Assembly (NCBI GenBank): GCA_018399075.1
Contig: CP073763.1
Span: 682,001-746,000, forward strand
Length of the DNA stretch: 64,000 nt
Source of the DNA: Simkaniaceae bacterium
Lineage (GTDB): Bacteria; Chlamydiota; Chlamydiia; Chlamydiales; Simkaniaceae
Reading direction: 5' to 3'
Program-made: the position numbers and the translations under genes
Shown: positions 1 through 6,842 of the stretch, piece after piece
Layout: the number at the start of each line of letters is the position of its first letter
Numbering within the stretch: position 1 is the stretch's first letter
Notes under the pieces: model-generated
Database searches by the model: none
The model's input: only the letters and a program-made list of their open reading frames with translations
Told to the model about the DNA's origin: nothing

Positions 1-2
1 AT

Positions 3-31
3 TTTACGACTATGTAAATATATGTTATAAT
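3..31 (+). promoter_or_regulatory. Likely sigma-66/70 promoter
   Basis: A perfect TATAAT at 26-31 is preceded, with a 17-bp spacer, by TTTACG (4 of 6 matches to TTGACA). It lies about 40 bp upstream of the first small gene. Read by eye; no transcript data. Confidence 0.5.
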
Positions 32-69
32 AAATATTTGAAAGGGGGTGAAAAATAAGGAAGATAATA

Positions 70-336
70 ATGGAAAATATTAATAATCGATCTATTTCAG
101 AAGCATCTTTTGATAATGAATATATGGATGAAGATTCCGATAGTGATAATCTTGAGGCGAGAGTTGATAGAGCAGTAGACTCAAGAAGAGGTAATCCTTA
201 TGAGAGGCGAGATCCTTTCTACGATGATCGAGGTCGAGAGACTCTCGCACATCAAAGGAATGCCCATACTATGCATGACATGGGAAGAGGAAGTTCTTTA
301 AAAGGACGCGGCAGTCGGCATGGCGATTCAAAATAA
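70..336 (+). CDS. Hypothetical small charged protein
   Basis: An 88-residue protein that I do not recognise. It is very hydrophilic: an acidic first third (a run of Asp, Glu and Ser around residues 18-28), then Arg-, Asp- and Gly-rich sequence with several RRG/RGR-like pieces, no membrane segment and no signal peptide. The start is supported by AAGGA 7-8 bases before ATG, a good promoter upstream and a hairpin after the stop. It is transcribed alone, convergent with asnS. The low-complexity charged composition suggests a disordered, possibly nucleic-acid-binding or secreted protein, but that is inference. Confidence 0.6.
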   Translation: MENINNRSISEASFDNEYMDEDSDSDNLEARVDRAVDSRRGNPYERRDPFYDDRGRETLAHQRNAHTMHDMGRGSSLKGRGSRHGDSK

Positions 337-353
337 GAATCTAAAAAGGTTCT

Positions 354-378
354 GGGCTCAGTTCGAAGTGCTGAGCCC
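354..378. terminator. Hairpin terminator between convergent genes
   Basis: GGGCTCAG (354-361) and CTGAGCCC (371-378) form a perfect 8-bp stem around a 9-base loop. On the plus strand it is followed by TCTTATAT; on the minus strand a short T run (CTTTTTAG) follows about 7 bases on. It can end both the small upstream gene and the nfo-asnS transcript. Confidence 0.65.
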
Positions 379-392
379 TCTTATATATCTAG

Positions 393-1799
393 TTAAAAAT
401 CACAGTTTCCAGGGACTCTTGGGAAAGCGATAGCATCGCGGATGTTATCGATCCCGGTAGTGAATTGAACCAGGCGTTCGAAGCCAAGACCAAATCCACC
501 GTGTGGAACAGAACCATATTTTCGTAGATCAAGATACCATTTATAGGTTTCAAGATCGAGACGATGCTTTTCAAACTTAGATTTAAGAACATCGTAGCGC
601 TCTTCCCGCTGAGATCCTCCGATGATCTCTCCCACTTTAGGGACAAGGACATCAAGGGCTGCAACCGTTTTTCCATCTTTATTTTCCCGCATATAAAAGG
701 CCTTAATTTCTTTAGGGTAGTCTGTCAGGATGATGGGGGATTTGCAATACTCTTCTGCAAGATAACGCTCATGCTCCGATTGAAGATCGGAGCCCCACTT
801 TACAGGGTATTCAAAAGAGCGGCCTGATTTTTCAAGGATATTAATAGCCTCTGTATAGGTGAGGCGAAGGAAAGGGGTGTCTCTAACTTGAGTGAGACGA
901 TTGATAAGCCCCTTTTCAATGAATTGATCAAAGAATCGGAGGTCTTCTACGGAGCTTTCTAAAATATCGGTCATAAGGGCCTTTAAATACTCTTCAGCAA
1001 GGGTTGCTATGATCGGAAGATCAGCAAAAGCAAGTTCTGGTTCAATCATCCAAAACTCTGCAAGATGGCGCGAAGTATTGGAATTTTCAGCGCGGAATGT
1101 TGGGCCAAAAGTATAGATATCAGAAAGAGCGCTCGCATAAGCTTCACCATTCAGTTGTCCTGAAACAGTCAGAAAGGCTTTCTGCCCAAAGAAATCTTTA
1201 GCAAAATCGACTTTCCCTTCTTCATTTTTTGGAGGATTATCGAGATTAAGCGTCGTCACTTGGAACATCTCTCCTGCCCCTTCACAGTCACTCCCTGTAA
1301 TAATCGGAGATTGAAGATAGACATAACCACGTTCTTGGAAAAAGCGGTGCGTTGCATAAGCAAGGCGTGATCTTACGCGAGCGACAGCGCCTTGTGTATT
1401 TGTCCGGGGACGAAGATGGGCAATCGTTCGGAGGAAATCAAAAGAGTGGCGCTTCTTTTGTAGAGGGTAATCGTTGGGCGCTATTCCAAGCAATCTGAGC
1501 TCTTTAGCTTGCATCTCATACTTTTGCTTATTCCCAGGGCTTTTTACAATCTCTCCAGAAACTGCAATAGCCGCTCCAGTTGAAAGATTTTCAATCATTT
1601 GTGGCTCAGCAATTACCTGAAAGTTAGAAAAGGAAGAGCCATCTGTGATTTCGATAAAGGCGAAGGTTTTTTGATCGCGAACTGTTCGGACCCACCCGCA
1701 GACTAAAAGGGTTTGACCAATGATCGACTCCTCAGCAGACAGAATCGATTTAATTTTTTGACGTGATGCAAGTGAAGTTTCTAAGCAATTTGATTTCAT
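393..1799 (-). CDS. asnS: Asparaginyl-tRNA synthetase (class II)
   Basis: Charges tRNA-Asn with asparagine in the cytoplasm. The 468-residue length is normal (E. coli 466). An OB-fold anticodon-binding domain (about residues 25-120, [16 protein letters not shown]) is followed by the class II catalytic core: motif 2 around [21 protein letters not shown] minus its end, and motif 3 [15 protein letters not shown] near the C-terminus. The start overlaps the 3' end of nfo by 50 bases, so the two are co-transcribed and probably translationally coupled. Chlamydiaceae such as C. trachomatis lack this enzyme and make Asn-tRNA by GatCAB transamidation, so its presence points to a non-Chlamydiaceae chlamydia. 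Confidence 0.95.
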   Translation of the reverse strand: MKSNCLETSLASRQKIKSILSAEESIIGQTLLVCGWVRTVRDQKTFAFIEITDGSSFSNFQVIAEPQMIENLSTGAAIAVSGEIVKSPGNKQKYEMQAKELRLLGIAPNDYPLQKKRHSFDFLRTIAHLRPRTNTQGAVARVRSRLAYATHRFFQERGYVYLQSPIITGSDCEGAGEMFQVTTLNLDNPPKNEEGKVDFAKDFFGQKAFLTVSGQLNGEAYASALSDIYTFGPTFRAENSNTSRHLAEFWMIEPELAFADLPIIATLAEEYLKALMTDILESSVEDLRFFDQFIEKGLINRLTQVRDTPFLRLTYTEAINILEKSGRSFEYPVKWGSDLQSEHERYLAEEYCKSPIILTDYPKEIKAFYMRENKDGKTVAALDVLVPKVGEIIGGSQREERYDVLKSKFEKHRLDLETYKWYLDLRKYGSVPHGGFGLGFERLVQFTTGIDNIRDAIAFPRVPGNCDF

Positions 1800-2622
1800 C
1801 TTTCCACATAACCTCGCCGTTGGGAGTTTCTAGATATTTAGGGATAAAGCGTATTTTAGGGTGCGTCATCATTGTTTCAAAACATTTCATTCCAATCTCC
1901 CCCTTTCCAAGGTTAGCATGACGGTCTTTTCGGGATCCTAAGGGGTGAAGGGAGTCATTTACATGAAAGGCATAGAGATTTTTTAGTCCTACCTTTTCAT
2001 CAAATTCTCTAAGAGTTTTTTCCCATGCTTTTTCATCGCGGATATCATAGCCAGCTGCAAAAATATGGCAAGTATCAATACATACTCCGATGGGGATCTT
2101 TCCTTTAACTCCTTCAATAATATATCCAAGGTGTTCAAACCGGTGTCCTACCGTGCTCCCTTGTCCTGCAGTGGCTTCAATCAAAAGACGTGTCGGCTTA
2201 TTTTCTAATAGAGGCTCTAATGTGATGAGACTTTCTACGATTCGATCAAGACACTCTTCTTCAGGAGCTCCCGTTGCAGCACCTGGATGAAAGTTCATAT
2301 AGGTTAAATCAAGGGCAAGGCATCGTTCAATCTCCTCACGAAAGGCTTTTCGACTTTTTGCAAGAAGCTCATTTTTATTCGACCCAAGGTTGATCAGATA
2401 GCTATCATGGCTCATTACATCCTTGATACCTGATGCAGCAAGGTATTCTTTCCATTTTGCTAGGTCATCTTCAGAAAAGATTCGACCATTCCATTGTTTT
2501 TGATTGCTGGTAAAGATTTGGATTGTTGTGGCGCCAATATCTTGGCCTTGAATGAGAGCATTGTGCACACCCCCCGCAGTGGAGGTGTGTGCACCGATCA
2601 ATAAAGGTCTCTCGCCATCCAT
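1750..2622 (-). CDS. nfo: Endonuclease IV (AP endonuclease)
   Basis: Zn-dependent apurinic/apyrimidinic endonuclease of base-excision repair, xylose-isomerase-like TIM barrel. The 290-residue protein has the family landmarks: IGAHTSTAGGVHNAL at the N-terminus, the metal-ligand segments MNFHPGAA, LIEATAGQGSTVGHRFEHL, GVCIDTCHIFAAGYD and YAFHVNDSLHPLGSRKDRHANLGKG split over the barrel. I chose the ATG at 2622, whose first bases overlap the rpsD stop (TAATG), over an in-frame GTG at 2649 that would overlap rpsD by 28 bases; neither has a strong Shine-Dalgarno, which fits translational coupling. The nfo-rpsD neighbourhood is also found in C. trachomatis (CT625-CT626, from memory). Confidence 0.95.
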   Translation of the reverse strand: MDGERPLLIGAHTSTAGGVHNALIQGQDIGATTIQIFTSNQKQWNGRIFSEDDLAKWKEYLAASGIKDVMSHDSYLINLGSNKNELLAKSRKAFREEIERCLALDLTYMNFHPGAATGAPEEECLDRIVESLITLEPLLENKPTRLLIEATAGQGSTVGHRFEHLGYIIEGVKGKIPIGVCIDTCHIFAAGYDIRDEKAWEKTLREFDEKVGLKNLYAFHVNDSLHPLGSRKDRHANLGKGEIGMKCFETMMTHPKIRFIPKYLETPNGEVMWKDEIKLLRNFTCITSKN

Positions 2623-3242
2623 TAGTGGGTGTGAGCTAAGAATTCGCACACAAGGGCGATATTAATAGGAAGGGGAAGGACAATTTGGTCAGCTTCAGGA
2701 GTCGAAAGGAGCTGCCCAGAAAACTTTTTCTCATCAAGAGAAAGATATTCAGGAACAGTTCTTGATGTATTCTCTACAGCTTCTTTAAGCCCTTTGATAT
2801 TATGGGACTTTTCTTTTAAAGAAATTGTCATCCCAGGCTTTACACGAAACGAGCGAATATCAACTTTCTTTCCATCAACAAGAATGTGACCGTGAGCCAC
2901 AAGTTGTTGTGCTTGGAAAATGGTTGATCCAAATTTCAGCTTGTAGACGATATTATCTAGACGACATTCTAAACGTTGAAGAAGAAGGTGGGCAGCATTA
3001 CCCTCACTTTTCACCGATTCATGGAAATAGCGAAGGACCTGTTTGTCACTTAGCATTCCATAAACAGCTTTTAGTTTTTGCTTTTCTTCAAGCTGGACTC
3101 CAAAGTCTGATTTTTTTCTCCGTTTTGCACCATGCATTCCAGGAGGATTAGGTTTATGTAATAGGGGGTTGCGCAGGCGTCCAAAGATATTAACTCCAAA
3201 ACGACGGGCGATGCGGTTTTTCGGACCAGTATAACGAGACAT
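2622..3242 (-). CDS. rpsD: 30S ribosomal protein S4
   Basis: Primary 16S rRNA-binding protein of the small subunit. The 206 residues contain the S4 N-terminal domain ([15 protein letters not shown], then [14 protein letters not shown]) and the S4 RNA-binding domain ([32 protein letters not shown]). The start is the ATG preceded by AAGGAGTG 7 bases upstream; an in-frame extension of 27 residues further upstream is not S4 sequence. First gene of the rpsD-nfo-asnS overlapping set. As in other chlamydiae it stands apart from the main ribosomal protein operon. Confidence 0.97.
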   Translation of the reverse strand: MSRYTGPKNRIARRFGVNIFGRLRNPLLHKPNPPGMHGAKRRKKSDFGVQLEEKQKLKAVYGMLSDKQVLRYFHESVKSEGNAAHLLLQRLECRLDNIVYKLKFGSTIFQAQQLVAHGHILVDGKKVDIRSFRVKPGMTISLKEKSHNIKGLKEAVENTSRTVPEYLSLDEKKFSGQLLSTPEADQIVLPLPINIALVCEFLAHTH

Positions 3243-3378
3243 TAAACACTCCTTGTAATAAAGACCCACCATCCTACTGGAAATGCTAAATTTTGTACAA
3301 GAGCTACAATTCTTATATTTCATAAGTTGCTAATAAATAATGATTTATAAAATAGTAAAAAAATATTGGAAAATCAGG

Positions 3379-3384
3379 TATAAT
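3379..3384 (+). promoter_or_regulatory. Possible -10 element (TATAAT)
   Basis: A perfect TATAAT lies 27 bases upstream of the ATG of the coiled-coil gene, in the divergent space between it and rpsD. The -35 region at a 17-bp distance is only TAAAAA, so the promoter is weakly supported. Confidence 0.35.
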
Positions 3385-3411
3385 AGAGGTAGGGAAAAGT
3401 GGGGCTTATTT

Positions 3412-3849
3412 ATGAAATGGAAAGCACTCGCCTTTGAGGCAGAAATCATCTCTAAAGACATTCTCAGTAAAGAATTTTTAACTGAGGAGCTTTATCGCGC
3501 CTATCGCGATCAAACGAGTCGTTTAAAAAGGCGTCTTGAGAATTTATCAGAGTTAGAAAATCCAAAAGCCCTTGGGCAGCTTCAAGAAAAATTTGCACTG
3601 ATTGAAGCGCGCCTAAAAGTTTTGAATCCTACCCATCGGATACAAACAAATTTTGAGTTTTTCACGCGAAAAATTACGCACTGTAATGATAGACTTTCCT
3701 TCTTAAAAGAAAGTTTGCTCCTTTTTGAATGTGAGTATGCGAATCTTTCAACAGTTCATTGCAAAAAAGTAGAGATCGAAAAAGAAATAGCTCTACTTGA
3801 AAGGCAGCTTTTTGATGCAAAGAATCAGAGAGAAGCCCTTCTTGCGTAA
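3412..3849 (+). CDS. Hypothetical coiled-coil protein
   Basis: A 145-residue protein of unknown function. It is predicted to be almost entirely helical, with heptad-like stretches rich in Leu, Glu, Lys and Arg (for example around LYRAYRDQTSRLKRRLENL and the C-terminal KKVEIEKEIALLERQLFDA). No signal peptide or membrane segment. I set the start at the ATG preceded by GTGGGG about 7 bases upstream and a TATAAT 27 bases upstream, rather than an earlier in-frame ATG. It sits 30 bases before trhO and probably shares its transcript. The size and helical pattern resemble small structural or chaperone-like proteins; no family is claimed. Confidence 0.7.
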   Translation: MKWKALAFEAEIISKDILSKEFLTEELYRAYRDQTSRLKRRLENLSELENPKALGQLQEKFALIEARLKVLNPTHRIQTNFEFFTRKITHCNDRLSFLKESLLLFECEYANLSTVHCKKVEIEKEIALLERQLFDAKNQREALLA

Positions 3850-3879
3850 ATTTCCTTTTTGGGATAAAATATCTCAAAT

Positions 3880-4842
3880 ATGGATTACCTAGTCTTAGCT
3901 TTTTACGTTTTAAAGAAGATTGATGAGCCACATCAAGAGATAAAAAATTGGAAACGATTCCTTCAAGAAAAGGATGCGATGGGTCGTATCTATATTAACG
4001 AAGAAGGGATCAATTCTCAGATGAGCATTTCTAAAAAAGAGGCTCCTGCTTTTTATGAGTGGTTTTTAGGTGACGAGCGTTATAAAGGAACAGAAATCAA
4101 GGTCCATACCTATCCCGAACAAGCCTTTCCTAAATTGACAATTAAGTATCGTGAGCAACTTGCAGCAATGGACAGGGACTACGACTTGGAAAAGGGTGGG
4201 AAGCATCTATCTAGTGATGAATGGGCAAAGATGATAGAAGGTCGGGATGAAAATACGATTATCCTAGATGTCCGTAATGACTATGAATGGGAAGTCGGGC
4301 ATTTTGAAGGAACCGAAAAGCCAGAGTTCAAAACTTTCCGAGAATTTCCAAAATATGCTGAAGAACTGGGAAAATCCCTTGATCCGAAGAAAACAAAGGT
4401 AATGATGTACTGCACTGGAGGGATCCGGTGTGAACTCTATTCTTGTCTAGTCAAGGAACAAGGTTTTGAAGAGGTTTATCAACTTGATGGAGGAATCATC
4501 AAGTATGGCCTTGAGAAAGGGAATAAGCATTGGAAGGGAAATCTCTTTGTTTTTGATGATCGCTTAGTTGTCCCCATTAGTGATAAAGAAAAATCAGAAG
4601 TTATCAGTCACTGTTCTCACTGTGGCGTAACAATTGATACTTACTATAACTGTGCTAATATGGATTGTAATGCTCTCTTTATCAGTTGCAATTCTTGCGC
4701 GGAGAAAATGAAAGGGTGTTGCAAAGAGTCTTGCATGAGTGCACCGCGCGTCCGACCTTTCCAGCCAGCTGACCATCCTAAGCCCTTTAGAAAACTCCCT
4801 TACGAAGAAAAAGTCAAACTTGCTAAAGCTAAAGACTCTTAA
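3880..4842 (+). CDS. trhO: tRNA uridine(34) hydroxylase, rhodanese-like (TrhO/YceA)
   Basis: Member of the UPF0176/YceA family, whose E. coli member hydroxylates U34 of tRNAs to 5-hydroxyuridine using oxygen. Domains in order: the N-terminal acylphosphatase-like domain (residues 1-100, with GRIYINEEGINSQMS), the rhodanese domain (about 110-230) with DVRNDYEWEVGHFEG and the active-site loop MMYCTGGIRCE, and a C-terminal Cys-rich region (CSHCG, then CNALFISCNSCAEKMKG and CCKESC) that could bind a metal. Full length at 320 residues. No clear Shine-Dalgarno. Its position beside rpsD-nfo matches C. trachomatis (CT627, from memory). Confidence 0.93.
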   Translation: MDYLVLAFYVLKKIDEPHQEIKNWKRFLQEKDAMGRIYINEEGINSQMSISKKEAPAFYEWFLGDERYKGTEIKVHTYPEQAFPKLTIKYREQLAAMDRDYDLEKGGKHLSSDEWAKMIEGRDENTIILDVRNDYEWEVGHFEGTEKPEFKTFREFPKYAEELGKSLDPKKTKVMMYCTGGIRCELYSCLVKEQGFEEVYQLDGGIIKYGLEKGNKHWKGNLFVFDDRLVVPISDKEKSEVISHCSHCGVTIDTYYNCANMDCNALFISCNSCAEKMKGCCKESCMSAPRVRPFQPADHPKPFRKLPYEEKVKLAKAKDS

Positions 4843-4844
4843 TC

Positions 4845-5021
4845 TTATCCAGGTGGTTTCTTTTTATCAATGAGCTCTATGGCTGCTGCCTTCAACGTCT
4901 TAAGCCCTTCTTCAAACCCTACTTCAACTAGAAGTTGATCGAGATACCTCATCTCTGCCTGAAGTTGATCACACATTGACTCTAACTTCGCAACTTTCTT
5001 AAGTAATTTATCCTGGTCCAC
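4845..5021 (-). CDS. Hypothetical 58-aa coiled-coil protein
   Basis: A short protein beginning VDQDKLLKKVAKLESM and made of helix-forming residues with a heptad pattern over most of its length; it ends in a basic KKKPPG tail. The start is GTG at 5021, because AGGAGG lies 7 bases upstream of it; a longer reading from GTG at 5039 would put the Shine-Dalgarno inside the gene. Convergent with trhO, ending 3 bases from it. A sigma-54-like promoter sits about 30 bases upstream. Function unknown; small coiled-coil proteins of this kind are often chaperones or regulators, which is only a guess. Confidence 0.65.
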   Translation of the reverse strand: MDQDKLLKKVAKLESMCDQLQAEMRYLDQLLVEVGFEEGLKTLKAAAIELIDKKKPPG

Positions 5022-5050
5022 AATGAATCCTCCTTTCACTTATTCTCTAT

Positions 5051-5066
5051 TGAAAAAGGTGTGCCA
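5051..5066 (-). promoter_or_regulatory. Candidate sigma-54 (-24/-12) promoter
   Basis: On the minus strand the sequence reads TGGCAC-ACCTT-TTTCA. The -24 half matches the sigma-54 consensus TGGCAC perfectly, the 5-base spacing is right, and the -12 half TTTC differs from TTGC at one base, though that base is normally well conserved. It would start transcription near 5040, leaving a leader of about 20 bases that holds the AGGAGG of the 58-aa gene. The window also encodes a sigma-54 activator. Confidence 0.4.
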
Positions 5067-5184
5067 AAAGTTCCAATTGGATGATTTTTCCTTAAAGACT
5101 TTAGAATTAGCTTTAAGTGTCAAATCGATTTGCAGAAAAAAATTACCTATGATAACTAAAGAGTTATAACGTTATGGAGTATAA

Positions 5185-5334
5185 ATGGACTGGGGATTAT
5201 CCCTTCTATTTCGTTTAATGAGTGCTTCTTGGGTCTTAATTGGAAGTGCTGAAAGCGAAATGCGTGAAAAGAAATCAACGGATGAGTCTGATCAAGAGGA
5301 ATGGCTTTTTCCTAGTGATGGGACCTTCGACTAA
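5185..5334 (+). CDS. Hypothetical 49-aa protein
   Basis: A short open frame starting MDWGLSLLFRLMSASWVL and ending in an acidic tail (STDESDQEEW, then FPSDGTFD). The first 20 residues are hydrophobic and amphipathic, the remainder charged, so it could associate with a membrane. GGAG lies 6 bases before the ATG. The gene overlaps the 3' end of ogt by 4 bases on the other strand, a compact fit that favours a real gene. I do not recognise it. Confidence 0.5.
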   Translation: MDWGLSLLFRLMSASWVLIGSAESEMREKKSTDESDQEEWLFPSDGTFD

Positions 5335-5825
5335 GACTCAAAATCAAGCAATAGTTGTTTCATTTCAATAGGATAGGCAAATCCTCCAATTGCACCATTT
5401 CCTTGAATCACGCGGTGACAAGGAATGACGAGAGGATAGGGGTTTTTATTGCAAACATTGCCGATTGCCCGGGCACCTTTTTCTTGTCCTGCAAGGGAAG
5501 CAATTTCCCCATAGCTCGCGACCCCCCCAAAAGGGATCCTTTTGATCGCTAGAAGACCTTTTTTTGTGAAGGGGGTCATCATCGATAGATCGAGAGGTAA
5601 ATTTCTCCCTTTTTCTCTTTTAGAATAACGCTCCATCCATTCAAAGATTTCATTTTCAAGATTGTTTCCAATGATCCGGCAGCTAAATCCTTTTGCCTGG
5701 GCAAGGACAATTCGAGTAATAGAGTTATTTTTTGTGAAAAAAGAGGTGAGGATAGAAGGGCCTGAGGTCCAAGATTCTTGGACCTCAAGCTGCTTAGAGT
5801 TACTCTTTGTGGAGAGCACGGTCAC
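5331..5825 (-). CDS. ogt: Methylated-DNA--[protein]-cysteine S-methyltransferase
   Basis: Suicide repair enzyme that moves the alkyl group from O6-alkylguanine to its own cysteine. The 164-residue protein carries the DNA-binding winged-helix domain (GEIASLAGQEKGARAIGN) and the active-site motif IPCHRVIQGNGAIGGFAY with the acceptor Cys. The N-terminal part is divergent. The start appears to be GTG at 5825, which overlaps the end of the upstream lipoprotein gene by 26 bases; another GTG two codons on is possible. The order pheT-lipoprotein-ogt is the same as C. trachomatis CT475-CT477 (from memory), which supports a long-standing operon. Confidence 0.92.
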   Translation of the reverse strand: MTVLSTKSNSKQLEVQESWTSGPSILTSFFTKNNSITRIVLAQAKGFSCRIIGNNLENEIFEWMERYSKREKGRNLPLDLSMMTPFTKKGLLAIKRIPFGGVASYGEIASLAGQEKGARAIGNVCNKNPYPLVIPCHRVIQGNGAIGGFAYPIEMKQLLLDFES

Positions 5826-6801
5826 TCATGATTGCGATATTCTCTTCAATCTCGCAGAGTTCGCGGTATTTTTCTTTGCTTACGGCTTGGTTGTTATAGT
5901 AGAACCGTGTGCGCGACATGCCATCAAAGAAGACAATTGAAGGGCCATGTTTATGACCTTCCATCCACTCGGTTTCTTCCACAACTGTTTCGCCATCAAC
6001 AAAGTGACGCTCTTTTCCATGTTTTAGACCATCTCGATAGTTGATCTCTAGGTAGCGGCATCCATTCTGATAGTAGGTTGCTGGACCATGAAGGGCATCG
6101 AGTTTATAGGTTTCTAGAGAAACAGGCTCACCTGTAGGGGCAAAGACCTTCTTTTCACCATGCAGTTTCCCACCTGAAAGAGGGAGAACCGTATGAGGGA
6201 TCCCATGTGGGTGGAAGGTTTCTCGAAGGATAGGAAAACCATTTTCAATGGTTTCTTTTGCTACAATATTTTCATGTTGGTCTCGAGTAACTCGGACTCC
6301 AGACCCTTTAATGACGCGGCTTGCTGTCTCATTTTTCTCATTGTAGTATTCTCCTTCCAGGAGCTCATTATTATGGTACTCCTCAACACTCAAAGGGGTC
6401 CCTTTTTGGTACCACTTAGTTGTTTTAACATGAGAAGGAGAGAGAAAGACTTGCTCCTTTTGAGGAATGCCTCGAATGTCGTAAGTGACTTTCTTAACAA
6501 GATTGCCTCTCTCGTAAATATTTAAGGATTCAGTCGTGTGAGAGTGGGGGAAGGTGTAAGTAGTAGGACCGTGAAGGACACCATCTTCATAGGAAGCGGT
6601 AACCGTTACACCATTACGTAGTGTGGTAACGACCTGACCGGGATAACCGGCTCCATCCCATTCTTCTTTTGACACATCATACCCATACTTATGGATATAC
6701 CGTTTTGAAACGACATTTTCATTTTGATCTTTGCTCGAATTCTGACAGCCAAAAACAAGTAGGCTTGAAAGTGCGATGTAGAGGGGAGAAAACCTTTTCA
6801 T
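5800..6801 (-). CDS. MORN-repeat (YwqK-like) lipoprotein
   Basis: A 333-residue exported lipoprotein: MKRFSPLYIALSSLLVFGC gives a short basic start, a hydrophobic core and a lipobox ending in the acylated Cys. The mature part is built of MORN_2/YwqK-type repeats of about 22 residues, with recurrent pieces such as YEDGVLHGPTTYTF, GGKLHGEKKVFAPTGE, LDALHGPATYYQNG, RDGLKHGKERHFVDG and EGHKHGPSIVFFDG. The start ATG at 6801 has GAGG 6 bases upstream; a longer frame adds ten residues before it. Located between pheT and ogt. The family is often named an antitoxin in databases, but nothing here suggests a toxin-antitoxin pair; a surface or periplasmic role is more likely. Confidence 0.8.
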   Translation of the reverse strand: MKRFSPLYIALSSLLVFGCQNSSKDQNENVVSKRYIHKYGYDVSKEEWDGAGYPGQVVTTLRNGVTVTASYEDGVLHGPTTYTFPHSHTTESLNIYERGNLVKKVTYDIRGIPQKEQVFLSPSHVKTTKWYQKGTPLSVEEYHNNELLEGEYYNEKNETASRVIKGSGVRVTRDQHENIVAKETIENGFPILRETFHPHGIPHTVLPLSGGKLHGEKKVFAPTGEPVSLETYKLDALHGPATYYQNGCRYLEINYRDGLKHGKERHFVDGETVVEETEWMEGHKHGPSIVFFDGMSRTRFYYNNQAVSKEKYRELCEIEENIAIMSDRALHKE

Positions 6802-6842
6802 AGTTGACCTCGTTAGATTGCTATTTTTCAAAGCATAACATT

